Origin: JAMZMI01 sp039944535
GTDB lineage: Bacteria > Bacteroidota > Bacteroidia > Cytophagales > Cyclobacteriaceae
Length of the DNA: 64,000 nt
Direction of reading: 5' to 3'
Assembly (NCBI GenBank): GCA_039944535.1
Contig: JBDUYP010000014.1
Coordinates: 124,001 to 188,000 of the forward strand
Shown: one piece after another, positions 56,401 through 63,780 of the stretch
How the letters are laid out: each line of letters begins with the position of its first letter
Numbering within the stretch: position 1 is the stretch's first letter
Notes under the pieces: generated by a model
What the model saw: only the letters and a program-made list of their open reading frames with translations
Told to the model about the DNA's origin: nothing
Database searches by the model: none
Translations under genes and position numbers: made by a program

Positions 56401-59400
56401 CTTGACCAATTGCAGAAACAGAGGCAGCATCTTCTGATGGTGCCGTATAATCAATATTATAAGTTTCGGACGGAACAGTAGTATCATCCCAGCCGTTTCC
56501 ATAAAGATCTGTTATATCCTGTCCTGCATTTGACTCTATAAATACGTCTCCACTTGTGCCTGATACCGCCACAGATATATCATAAATACTGGAACTTACT
56601 TGAGTTACTGCAACTGCCCCTATAGTCGGGCCACTGGTGTTCACGTCAAAATCTGAACCATCAGCAGTCACATTGGTCACAGGCTCACTAAAAGTAGCCC
56701 TGAAATTCACCGTGCCCGCACTTGTAGGGTTAGCGTCCTTTTTCACAACAGACAACACAGTCGGCTGTGTTTGGTCAATTTCATAAGATTGGGAAACACC
56801 AACAGTTCCTGCAAATGCATTTGGTGATACTGTCAAAGAGTCTGTGATCGTTGCGCCAGAAACGTCAAGAGCAAGTGTGCCAGATCCTGAAATATTGTTT
56901 ATAGTAACGTCATACACACTACCTCCACTGATATGACTTACTACAGGTGCGTCGGCCGTGTTGGTTGCCGTAAAGGCTGAAATATCAAAGTCACTCGCAT
57001 CTACATCTTTTACACCCTCATCGAACGTCACTCTAAAAACAACGGTACTCGCATTGGTTGTACTCACCAATGGATTTGATCTGTTGATACTCGTAATAGT
57101 CGGTGCTGTGTTATCTATTTTAACTTCACCATTCGTTGCGTCAGTTGTCGTGTTGCCGGCCGGATCAGTTGCCGTCACTGTCACTGAGTAAGTGGTATTT
57201 GTTGTTAGATCAGGAGTGATTGTGCCTTGTGCTAATGACCATGTAGCACCCGCATTCGTAGCAGTATAAGGTCCTCCTCCATTAATAGAAACCTCAATGG
57301 TTGCTGTGGCATCATTTACAGATCCGGAAAGAGCAGGAGATAAATCACTTGTGAATACAGGTGTAATGTCCACAGTTGGTGCTGTAAAGTCTAGATCTAC
57401 AGTAAGCGCACTGTTCAACAAAGAGTTGGAATTACCGTCTGTAGCAGTAATCGGTAAAACGATTCCTGTAGCTTCTGTCATTGCACTCGACACGAACAAA
57501 GAATAAGAATAGGTACCATCACCATCATCCGCTAAGGCTTGTGAAGAAGAAAGTGATGCATTCAGGTTTTGAAGATTAACCGTAAGAGTCAGTCCTGTCT
57601 CCTCCATGTCTATATCAAGTGTCATCAATTCTCCCTCGTAATATCCGGCTGGATCATTCACATCAAGAGAGGCAAAATAAGGATCTGATCCATCCGTAGC
57701 TGTAATAGAAAAGTCTCCACCCGTTGTTCTGTTTGGAACAGAATCATCAATAGCTCCATTTAATAGTGTAATCGTAGGCGTTACGTTTACATCTGTTGAT
57801 CCTGATTCGGTGAGTGTTAAATCTGCAGCATTTGAACCATTCTGAGCTGCAGCCGTGATGACATAAGCTGGAGAGGTTACAGTAAAGTCTGCTCCTCCTA
57901 AATCTAAGGTTGTAAAATCTACATCTTCAGAAAAAGTTACCTCGATAGTTTCAATTTGCCCATTGGCGTCAGAATCACGAGTAGTTGCACTTAAAATAAC
58001 CGGAGCGGCAAGGTCAGTTGCTGTAATTCCTGCATCATCCGCAGCGCCATTTCCGGTAGGATCTGCCAATGCTGTGCCTGCGGTATCCTCAGTATATGCA
58101 ATGGTCAGCCCTCCTGTACCTTGTGTATTTGCTGATAGCGTAAAAGTATCATCATCTGAGGTATTAGTATCAATGCCGTTTTGTATGGAACCACCTGTAA
58201 CTATTCCTGTTGCGGCCGTTCCTCCGATAATGAAATCATTCGGATCAATAGTGGAATCATCAATCGGCTCGCTCATTACGATTACCACTTCATCTATGTA
58301 ACCATTCTCGTCATGGTCGTAGTAAGTAGCACTTGCGAATGTTGGAGGAACCTCATCCGAGAGAGGCACATCTATAAAATGAGTCGCCTGCATATTTCCA
58401 TTTGTAGTGCCTCGAATTTCATTTCCATCTGCAGGTCTAAAACGTATGTACTCATTTCCATCAGCGTCTCCATCCAAGCTGAAAGAAAAAGTTAATGAAG
58501 AGTTTCCTCCGGAATGAGAAACTGCATTAGAAGCAAATGTCTCCGTTAAAAGTCCGTCAGGATCTACAAATTCGGCACACAACTCATCAACTCCTCCTCC
58601 TGGATTACACCCTGCATCATTGTAGCGCAAAGCACCTGAACCGCCAGAATTTCTACCAACTCCCTCAGAAAAAACAAGGTTAACTTCAGTGTTATCAGCA
58701 TTTGAAGAACTGGATATATCAAATATTACGGCTGTTACGGTGTTAACCGAAATATTGCCAGTGGTCTGCGCACCTGACATTAAATTGATTGCTGGAGAAA
58801 TATCTGCTACAGAAGCTCCATCTACAGGAGATATAGCAATGAGCTCATCTCCGCTTTGGTTACCTGTGAATATCAGGTTAAATCTTATTGTGCTTACTCC
58901 TGTGTTTGATGGAATAACCACATCTCCGGTTGTTGTAATGTCTCCGATTTCAGCGGCAGTAGCTGTACCGCCTCCACCTACATTTTGATCAAAGGTTAAT
59001 GTCCAGTCCGCTTTTACACTTTCGATAATACCATCACTTCCATAAATATCTTCAGAGAAGTTTACATCCAAATAAGTATTACTTCCTTCCAGAGTATATC
59101 CAGTAATGGTCGGAGCAGCGTCATCATCTGCTGCCGTAGCTGTTATAGTTGCTAAGGCCACTGCTTGTGCTGAATTGTCCGTAATGGCTACACCTCCATA
59201 TGCATAATTCATGACACCCGTACCAACCACTCCAGTACTGATCGTTAGTGTAGCATATTGATCACTGGAAGTATTTACCGTCCCCCCGGAAACAACATCT
59301 GTTTGGGTGCTAAACCCAGTAAAGGCCGCAGGCCCATTTGTTCCGTCATTGAGTGTCCAGTCGCTAAAATTGCCAGACAGACTTGCTTCGTTCATAGGCT

Positions 59401-62400
59401 CACTAAACTCAAGTTCCAGTGCATCTACATCACCATCCCCATCATCAAGTGTTACAGCATTCAAAACGATTGGAGCAGACCCATCATTAGCCAATGTTGT
59501 TCCTATATCGGCCAATACATTTGCCTGAGCTGAAGCATCAGTAATATCCCCAAGAGTGTTACTATAAGCGTAGCTCATAGCGCCGGTTCCGGATACACCT
59601 GCATTGATAGTCAGAGTTATGTACTGATCGTCTGCATCCCCATCAGAAGCCAAGTCAGTTACTGCGGTACTAAACCCAGTGAAAGGCGTTGCTCCATTAG
59701 TACCATCATCCAAAGTCCAATCAGCAAATCCACCTACGCCAGAGATTCCGGCATCAAGTATTGGCTCACTGAATTCGATTTCCATGGCATCTACAGTACC
59801 ATCACCGTCATCTATTGTCAAAGCTGTTACAATTACAGGAAGTGCTCCATCCACTATTGATGATGGAGATGTTCCGTTAACAATCTCTAATCCATATGCA
59901 TTAGATGTGATGGAAGAAGACGATGCATCGCTATAAGTAATGGTGACACCCGGGTCGGCTGTTCCTGACGTAACACCAGAAACATCTAAGATCAAAGAAG
60001 TAGCTGTTCCTGATAAATCAGAATAATCTGCATTGTCTATTGTTATGACACCTCCAGAAATTACTATTGGATCAAAACCACCGGCAGCATTCTGATCATC
60101 AATATCAACAGCTTCACCAAAATCAAGTCTCAATTGGTCAATAACTCCATCCTGAGGATTGGCATCCAGCCATGTGGCCGAAGATATAGTAGGTGGATTG
60201 GCCTGGGTTATGAAATTTAAATCACCGGCGACCAGACCTGCATAATCATTGCCATTGCCGTCTGTTATAGCAGTGGCATCTACCAAGAGGTTGTATGCTG
60301 TAAGACTTTCTAAAGGCGCATCAGGGTTGATAACCAGATTTGAGCCAAAGCTCAATTGGCCGGCAGTGGTTACATCATAGGTAGGGCCATTTGTTCCGTT
60401 AATTTCAATATTCCCTGTTCCGGCCTGCACAGTCTCAGAAAAGTTTAATGTAAGATCGTTAGCTCCTGGTACTCCAATATCTTCATCATCTGGAGTAGAC
60501 CCAATAAGAATTGGAGCTGCTCCATCTCCAATAGAGGTAAAACCAAAATCAGACATCACATTACCGGCAGCATCGTCTATACTTGTTGTACTCGTATAAC
60601 TCAACTGAGCTGCGCCAGTTCCTGTTACATTTGTCGGACTGGTAATGGTCAGTCGAATATATTGGTCATTGGCAACAGCGTCTGTAGCGATAGAGAAAAC
60701 ATCCGTACTTCTGGTATTAAACCCATCGGAGGTAGAGCCTGCATCCGTACTTAAAGCAAAATCACTTGGGATAACGTCCGCATCAGTTACGTTTTCTGAA
60801 AACTCAATTTCTATTTCATCAATAGTTCCATCCGGTGTGCCAGAATCAATAGTTAGAGCACTAAGAACAAAAGGTTCTGCTGCATCTACATATGTATCTG
60901 GAGTCTCGCCATTAGGTACTTCGTTAGCGCTTGCATTTGATATAATAGTGGAACTTCCTGCAATGTCATATTGTACAGTTACTCCAGGGTCTGCCGTACC
61001 CGTAGATACGTTGGAAACATCTAGCGTGAGCGATGTGGCAGTGCCAGTATTATCGGAGTAATCCTGATCGTCAATCGTAATCCCTCCTGATATGGTGATG
61101 GCATCAAACCCTGCTCCTGCATCAGTTATATTTACCGCTTCATTAAAATCCAGCTGCAATCTGTCTACAACTCCATCTTGCGGGTTTTCGTCTAGCCATG
61201 TGGCTTGCGTGATTAGAGGGAAATTTGGGTTCTCACTACCAATAGAAGCAAAGTTCTGGAAAAAGTCAGTGTTGTCCGTATCCGTGTCGGTTCCATTTGG
61301 CCTTCTGAAGGCAGCTTCCGTTCCTGAAGCACCTGTATCAACTCCATTTGAAACATAATCAGTAAAACCTCCTGTACCAATAATCACTTCATCAACTACC
61401 GCCCCTCCCGGATCTTTTAACGTAACACGAACGGGGTTAGTCAAATCATTTGCTCCAAACGGGTTTCCCAAAACCAGATAATCTCCTGGTTCAGTAGAGT
61501 TAAAAGTTCCTGAACCACCTGATATATAATTAGAAACCTCAAAGGCTCCTGACCCATTTCCGCCAACGACATCTAAATCTCCAAAGTAATCAGTTCCGTC
61601 ATTGCCATTGTCGATTTCAATAACCCACTTATTTGGATATGTACCTACAGAAAAATCTACTCCAGTTGAGTTTATGTATAATTCTATCCAATCATCTTCA
61701 GCGTTTACTAAAGATGCCCCATCGGTACCATCAAACGCAGGGCTCCAGTCAAATTGAGGTTCCAAAACCACTTCATTGATGACAACATCTGCAACAGTAA
61801 AACTCAAAGTACTGTTACCTGAGATACCTGCATAGTCCGTAATCAGGGTATTGGTTAATGCCCCTGAAGCCACTTCTAAATAATATGAAACACCTTTGGT
61901 AAGGTTGCTTGTAGGGTTAATAGTTACGACATTAGTTGAAATGGTCACAGAACCAGATGTAACATCAATAGTTTCGACAATCGCGTCACCAGACAATTCT
62001 CTGATCAGAATATTACCAGTTCCTTTGGCCATATCATCATCAAAAGTTAACGTAATATCTTGGCTAGGGTAGGAATTTGTGGAGCCCGCAACCGGCAATG
62101 ATGATGATAATAACGGCTCAGTTAGGTCAACATCATAAAGTTCTCCGGAGGTATACGGAACATTGTCCACCACAAGGTCAATCGCCGTGGAGTTATTCAT
62201 ATCCAATCTTACTGTACCTTCTCCCGTAGTTACGTCTACAGGAACATTGTATGAAGTTCCAGAGCCTGTAATTGTACCTAATGCTTCGCCCGAAACCCCA
62301 GAAACTGTTATTCCTAAATTTGATGCCGAAAAGCCTGTAACAGGGAGGCTGAAATCAACAGAAAAATTAAGTGTTGTGGCCTTTGTTGGGTTTGCATCCA

Positions 62401-63691
62401 CCCTTGTAATAGCTACATCATTTTCTGAAATACCCCAAAGCTGTCCAAAAACCTCATACTCACTTGTTATCCTCTCGGCCGATTGGGCCACCAGGTAAGA
62501 AGCTAATCTTCCTATGGTCATTCCATGGCCAACTGGCTTTGCCTCAAGTCCGTCGCTATCTCCTGTTCCTCTTACAATGAGTTCAAAATCGTCGGTTCCA
62601 GTTTCGGCTCCTACTGTAGTCACAAGCTGTCCATAAACCTCAGAGTCCGTACCTTGAATATCCAGAAATGAAATCAGATACTGGTCATTGATGCTGTTAT
62701 ACTCTACCTGAGGAAATGTTCCATTACTGTTAGTTGAATAGGCAGTCTGAGCAACAACTTGAGCTCCTACATTGTCACGCACTGATCCATATATTTTGAA
62801 GACTCCATCTGCTACATCAGCACTGTATACAACAAAATATTCATCATCATCAGGGTTATAAACAACATCAGGGCTGCTTGATGCAGTAGCTGCATCACCA
62901 TCCCCTACATTAGAAATCTTAATATTAGTTGTGGCAGCAACATCAGCTCCTGCAACATCAAGCCGCTGACCGTAAATTTCAAACGCCTCATCCGTAACAG
63001 GATCAGTGTTCCAAACGACAAAAAACTCATTTTGAACCGAATTCCAAGCAATTTTTGGTTGTTGATTATTGACACCTCCTCCGGCCATATCACTAATGTG
63101 AATATTACCACCTGATAAAGCAGCAGTGGCTCCATTGAGTACCTGTACGGAAACATTGCTATTGCTGCCGTTTTGGAAAGCGACCATATAAACATCAGAA
63201 GTTGCACTATATGAAACATCTGGATTACTCAATACTGAAGAACTTGACGCCACAGTAACAACAGACCCTTGAAGTGTACCAGCTTCATCAACTCGCTGAG
63301 CGTATATATAGCTAGTCGGGCTAATAAAAGAACTCCAAACAACCAAAAACTCATCACTGGTTGCGTTATAAACTACCGAAGGTGTAGTGTGGTCTTCGCT
63401 AGCAGTACTGGCTACAATGGCAAAATCAGATCCTACCTCAACACCAGTGGTCCCATCAACAAACTGACCATAAATACCAAAGTCATCGTTAGTATTGTCA
63501 GATGACCAGACTATCAGGTATTCCTCCGTGGAACTTGAGTATGCCACTGCACTCTTTTCCGAACCTACATCAATATCAGTATCAGTTCCTATGGTAGAAA
63601 GCTGTGTTGTAGCCCCAATAAGTGCTTGAGAATACGAATTAAACGATAAGGTGATTAAAGAGGATAAGATTAAATAGTTGAGTCTTTTCAT
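47453..63691 (-). CDS. Giant T9SS-exported surface protein, 5412 residues
   Basis: Cell-surface protein secreted through the Por/T9SS route. Start ATG 63691 (KRLNYLILSSLITLSFNSYSQ signal). Layout by approximate residue: 30-425 seven propeller-like repeats (EYLIVWSS...IYGQ type); 430-635 Ig-like domains including an SbsA-type one; 635-810 lamin-tail-like domain (VINEVVLEPQF, DDWIELYINS); 825-2100 a long run of Ig-like modules, many opening with an Asp-rich loop such as DDGDGDVDALELEF; 2100-3270 further Ig-like domains; 3270-3995 six modules ending GCES; 3995-4585 five modules ending CxN/CEE; about 4830-5065 a FENGNDGW-type beta-sandwich; 5070-5160 a thioredoxin/Omp28-like domain without Cys; 5330-5412 the T9SS sorting domain (FNIYPNPSDREFEVEL). 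Function unknown; adhesion or matrix role is plausible. Confidence 0.93.
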   Translation of the reverse strand: MKRLNYLILSSLITLSFNSYSQALIGATTQLSTIGTDTDIDVGSEKSAVAYSSSTEEYLIVWSSDNTNDDFGIYGQFVDGTTGVEVGSDFAIVASTASEDHTTPSVVYNATSDEFLVVWSSFISPTSYIYAQRVDEAGTLQGSVVTVASSSSVLSNPDVSYSATSDVYMVAFQNGSNSNVSVQVLNGATAALSGGNIHISDMAGGGVNNQQPKIAWNSVQNEFFVVWNTDPVTDEAFEIYGQRLDVAGADVAATTNIKISNVGDGDAATASSSPDVVYNPDDDEYFVVYSADVADGVFKIYGSVRDNVGAQVVAQTAYSTNSNGTFPQVEYNSINDQYLISFLDIQGTDSEVYGQLVTTVGAETGTDDFELIVRGTGDSDGLEAKPVGHGMTIGRLASYLVAQSAERITSEYEVFGQLWGISENDVAITRVDANPTKATTLNFSVDFSLPVTGFSASNLGITVSGVSGEALGTITGSGTSYNVPVDVTTGEGTVRLDMNNSTAIDLVVDNVPYTSGELYDVDLTEPLLSSSLPVAGSTNSYPSQDITLTFDDDMAKGTGNILIRELSGDAIVETIDVTSGSVTISTNVVTINPTSNLTKGVSYYLEVASGALTNTLITDYAGISGNSTLSFTVADVVINEVVLEPQFDWSPAFDGTDGASLVNAEDDWIELYINSTGVDFSVGTYPNKWVIEIDNGNDGTDYFGDLDVVGGNGSGAFEVSNYISGGSGTFNSTEPGDYLVLGNPFGANDLTNPVRVTLKDPGGAVVDEVIIGTGGFTDYVSNGVDTGASGTEAAFRRPNGTDTDTDNTDFFQNFASIGSENPNFPLITQATWLDENPQDGVVDRLQLDFNEAVNITDAGAGFDAITISGGITIDDQDYSDNTGTATSLTLDVSNVSTGTADPGVTVQYDIAGSSTIISNASANEVPNGETPDTYVDAAEPFVLSALTIDSGTPDGTIDEIEIEFSENVTDADVIPSDFALSTDAGSTSDGFNTRSTDVFSIATDAVANDQYIRLTITSPTNVTGTGAAQLSYTSTTSIDDAAGNVMSDFGFTSIGDGAAPILIGSTPDDEDIGVPGANDLTLNFSETVQAGTGNIEINGTNGPTYDVTTAGQLSFGSNLVINPDAPLESLTAYNLLVDATAITDGNGNDYAGLVAGDLNFITQANPPTISSATWLDANPQDGVIDQLRLDFGEAVDIDDQNAAGGFDPIVISGGVITIDNADYSDLSGTATSLILDVSGVTSGTADPGVTITYSDASSSSITSNAYGLEIVNGTSPSSIVDGALPVIVTALTIDDGDGTVDAMEIEFSEPILDAGISGVGGFADWTLDDGTNGATPFTGFSTAVTDLASDGDADDQYITLTINAGVSGTGAMSYAYSNTLGDITDASAQANVLADIGTTLANDGSAPIVLNAVTLDDGDGDVDALELEFSEPMNEASLSGNFSDWTLNDGTNGPAAFTGFSTQTDVVSGGTVNTSSDQYATLTISTGVVGTGVMNYAYGGVAITDNSAQAVALATITATAADDDAAPTITGYTLEGSNTYLDVNFSEDIYGSDGIIESVKADWTLTFDQNVGGGGTATAAEIGDITTTGDVVIPSNTGVSTIRFNLIFTGNQSGDELIAISPVDGASVADISPAINLMSGAQTTGNISVNTVTAVIFDISSSSNADNTEVNLVFSEGVGRNSGGSGALRYNDAGCNPGGGVDELCAEFVDPDGLLTETFASNAVSHSGGNSSLTFSFSLDGDADGNEYIRFRPADGNEIRGTTNGNMQATHFIDVPLSDEVPPTFASATYYDHDENGYIDEVVIVMSEPIDDSTIDPNDFIIGGTAATGIVTGGSIQNGIDTNTSDDDTFTLSANTQGTGGLTIAYTEDTAGTALADPTGNGAADDAGITATDLAAPVILSATTRDSDANGQIETIEVTFSEDVDFTTLDLGGADFTVTSPAYVITAAAQNGSNAADLTLTESGSTDVNVTPTITLLNGAIDDSVPNRTTGGDFSITATDGSDPYFASLDVNDPAGYYEGELMTLDIDMEETGLTLTVNLQNLNASLSSSQALADDGDGTYSYSLFVSSAMTEATGIVLPITATDGNSNSLLNSALTVDLDFTAPTVDITPVFTSDLSPALSGSVNDATATIEVSINGGGPYTATNAGATWSLAQGTITPDLTTNTTYSVTVTATDPAGNTTTDATNGEVKIDNTAPTITSINRSNPLVSTTNASTVVFRVTFDEGVKDVDASDFDISAFTATNTADAPVVSHISGGSVYDVTINNISGSGTLALDVSGATITDSLTVSPNAFAGTVGVSQSYEIDQTQPTVLSVVKKDANPTSAGTVNFRATFSEPVTNVTADGSDFDVNTSGPTIGAVAVTQVSSSIYDISVAVSGTSGDVFIESNAGQDITDLYGNGWDDTTVPSETYNIDYTAPSEDAASVSAIGQEATLSVDLNEAGTVYYVVLLSGDAAPAAASDIRDLTNNAASPEASGTLSIPSGASAYEASISLPDPKTGYVVYLALEDLASPTKNITVGSVLPITSGGVTLAAGALPSDLCLEGPSKTLSDITITEGINNDFRTGTGLKLRLNLPSGFEYDQTATVTTTGSTLNDISAVSFSYPASNTLQITYTVNSTTGADELVISGIEVQAVGSTAYASASIERGGGNAVIFGAEGTDNPVLGTVSSVVRPSGPSYAEDGTYTVGVSAGDTNGDDVALFTTATINKFGPGAITVLTIEPDGNNTGYTINIYDDEALTNNIYSQTGATSYTPTLTDFGRSATSYGIQTYYITQVDSPNGCESDPVEYSIAIAQINLSPNNTIFSESDTDGTTISINHQGSQTIAFSGNGLASIELGTNPATADFIPSAAGVSTGHVINFSMTNATSGELATFKRTFRVVAEANIFGSDNSYDIYAGNSFDCIESTNSSISIQDPYAGGNTNDGDPDFYELRFFAYKGDVSSTDVTASIVTNGTVGSAGAGTGVANNTKGNPDDWTIDPSLYTLGDGGIDTIAVALYTINETTDVISRQTQGLIYLYPLPTVTVDNIGIANSSDYFSEDDASTDISVSITSLGVTSSGTITNGFVLYEDTDDNGTYETQVKDYTATGIDGLNNTFDPAVEGVGKYEILYETPGQTIAGCTNTVTAQLEVVSKPGTPTINTALLADGKTDGFGSSDPGGAYYMVEYVGGNTLDDLTAEFAGATGDERFNWYTNSSLTTMVADATLSGTQKEVIDIPTALFAGISTPNTRQTKQLWLTVSDHVAIDGSTYEGAESDPIEVIIQVYPNPSIPVLTGDFPNVASATNELNKAQVGADFVFEYCVAAGGTATIETIELNTGTLNAEVDGITSEDYSSESYFTIWDGSTPVRENQVGTITAADLNALFGFDGSAGSLTFTVSQTDYDNNFDGSGFAFDGCESSERTFTIEVNEIPDAPNPDDFNGFNNSGVVEYYSCSGDALSTILTPQLSGSAYTWYEDNAGTPAASSLTIAAFNDNLVAESELTGFNRTVASETTVTYWVTQTTDFNNSGSGFLGCESDYTRVDITVYPDPAPISFDANGSGDLEISYCEGELGSVTFPITGDVSNSTFVYYGSDAAQTIQTAAVNLFGGDSDADGAVTVSSSDLLLANATQTNSPYYFLVAQTTNINPDGSDFDGCRTEVSDMAHLTVHVFDIPSTPSIADATLFYCEDDGVNEVTVTSSETGPVEYNWYEADTDGYPTGSPLLTETNSSGSSTINNVALGLDAAVNTPGVYRYVVSQTSDINSGNGTHDGCESSYRLVTITIYGTPNSPTVSDPLPQCQLEVTGTSTIIQYSGVSTDAGNTEFIWYDDAAGTNVIATIATANPTSSSNFTYGGITSFTPNGNDTVRSVYVRQVTNIQGGESFGGCESELSEVKLVVYPEPTTPTTIGNSGTTNLYEFCEGEDLTGIEIEIQGASVDEEYIWYPINTGNFQSAALDTASTLNILDFLDGEELSGKDFDINENIEGVTDYTFYVSKLTERQPALGFDGCESNLTSVTIRVNPLPQAPATGVFPDLNTEYCYDDGDITFGAQLVVDGTPVTPTSGTYDVISGGIGVITDNGDGTATINPESLALAVGETREGGSSTHSIEFVYTSDKGCEETFTKDITINAQPTLDIVYQNSTGLNSALDPLDASFICYEQGTFTIRGIQELNNATRGTFSISYEGSPVPNGNGFNDLGNGTAQIVSSNLMMFANEPNEGSPRDFTVTFTYGDDNTCDNSVSHTFTIEPQPTLDIQYEAAVVGFSDIGDALEGSTVCYDEGTITIGGEVSYLSGTVLDIEQSGQSDSIQFSINTGGLTDNGDGTATITLSTAAVSAAGNTNGVEDGLPTSHIVTLFYTDANGCDNEVEHEFTINPLPRLDIQVPDNSPCFDDDVMTLQGRQESGSEIGLTPATSGSFSIYSDEALTTPLATSGFVDNGDGTSSFDPDVIALDYFSLTYDEVRTGDVATVYIQFDYTDASGTSCLNTSEATIISIQPQPNISFRVEQNSSVVLSESLADDRYYVSAAGSTLLLAGWDLDANAGAGAPLADGAFFIDGSIGATQNGEMDFDPNGPLAKTEIYTAPEDFEVSYSYTDNESCENTVSKTITVLPVPEFYTNSDGENIENIQACLTQDIIQQVSISNLDALGVTIDQIDFTWKANVDGYDDLESALGINVTYPNDTTVEIRFRNDVDPDVDGEAGLPEFEGNITFTVTAQYDYETGLTQGEVQPSSTSQSRIINIGETPQPKFRWDNTTVGAVTAFDMSDLTNSQVEINDVSFEVYRLPDTQNPIEDSVRVAGFSGYTSENIKDGWTYAGFDLPGDYLVRVTYNSTSSCVASEERIVTISDIIVIPEGEGSVWIQDFENGNDGWYLDSVDYVSEERSLIKVGYDAYSATGENEEVSEVLPTWELGTTSDFGDLNQSTFWVTNINGAYNEDEQSFVYSPAYDFSHMSLPTLNFRYACDMDIRDGVVFQYSTDDGLTWSPLGTYDFNEGTTGKNWFNAEGINGDPGSIDGSVLSRGAFNNEQYGWNSQGGEPLSEDEEEIKWRAAAHKLDAIDRTGPVRFRFALGSSSAGKEFEGGYYAGFAFDDFKIYDRTKLIVVEQFASLGTQASEAVQDSLNSRLDDELRSDALLINYFTDLGSSTDVLNSRNTKDPGARSLYYGVSTSPKSVITGQVQENDDSDPVGWNINKFNSVALDEPQFTIGNITIGGDEQHVDISIDSFTSKVDIDSADSELSFRVAIVEKTVAGDLVGQDASMVYRNVLRKMLPSAGGKTYVGTVAEGQTVFGDLTFDYSWPISKVFDPNNLAVIVFVQLDKDLDETKGLTRGAILQAKTVDVGGGKIVPDASNITSVLPGKEFNIYPNPSDREFEVELAGMALEEMQWVLYDQAGRQVLSGDIGIGESRKLISAESLPSGIFMLHIFNENTRWSPKRVIVVH
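49930..51700 (-). repeat. Coding repeat: five tandem ~119-residue modules, second type
   Basis: Five modules with CYDDGDITFG-like openings and C-terminal GCEETFTK, TCDNSVSH, GCDNEVEHE, SCLNTSEA, SCENTVSK, each followed by an (I)xPQP-type linker. Cys codons recur near 51410, 51053, 50685, 50325 and 49975. TDNGDGTATI recurs inside. The last module lacks the first Cys. Confidence 0.65.
51700..53900 (-). repeat. Coding repeat: six tandem ~118-residue modules with paired Cys
   Basis: Six consecutive modules, each starting near a YC/FC (e.g. FCEGEDLTG, FYCEDDGVN) and ending FDGCES or similar followed by a VxITVYPxP linker. The GCES codons recur at about 53505, 53150, 52790 (GCRT), 52445, 52105 and 51745, a period of 340-360 nt. 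The paired Cys probably form one disulfide per module. Confidence 0.7.
60140..61215 (-). repeat. Coding repeat: long duplicated Ig-like unit (two copies)
   Basis: ATWLDENPQDGVVDRLQLDF (near 61205) and ATWLDANPQDGVIDQLRLDF (near 60182) start two long units of about 341 residues with parallel content (GGITIDDQDYSD vs ITIDNADYSD; STGTADPGVTVQYD vs TSGTADPGVTITYS). DNA similarity is visible between the copies. Confidence 0.6.
62425..63600 (-). repeat. Coding repeat: seven propeller-like units
   Basis: Seven units of about 50-65 residues with the pattern (V)YN..(D/N)EY(L/F)VVW...(F)IYGQ(R/V)(V/L)D..G, e.g. DEFLVVWSS, NEFFVVWNT, DEYFVVYSA, DQYLISFLD. The number suggests a seven-bladed beta-propeller; the last unit (SEYEVFGQLW) is the most diverged. 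Confidence 0.6.
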
Positions 63692-63780
63692 AACATTAAT
63701 CGAGCGGTTCAAAAACAAATTTGCTCTAATTTTTTAACTATTTTGTGAAAAAATAGTATAATTTTTATTATATCAGTGGA

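Noticed and set aside
54005..63505. Many 60-140 codon open frames on the plus strand within the giant gene
   Set aside because: They mirror the repetitive Ser/Thr/Asp/Gly codons of the giant gene, read as Ser/Val/Ala-rich low-complexity protein, and none has a separate promoter.
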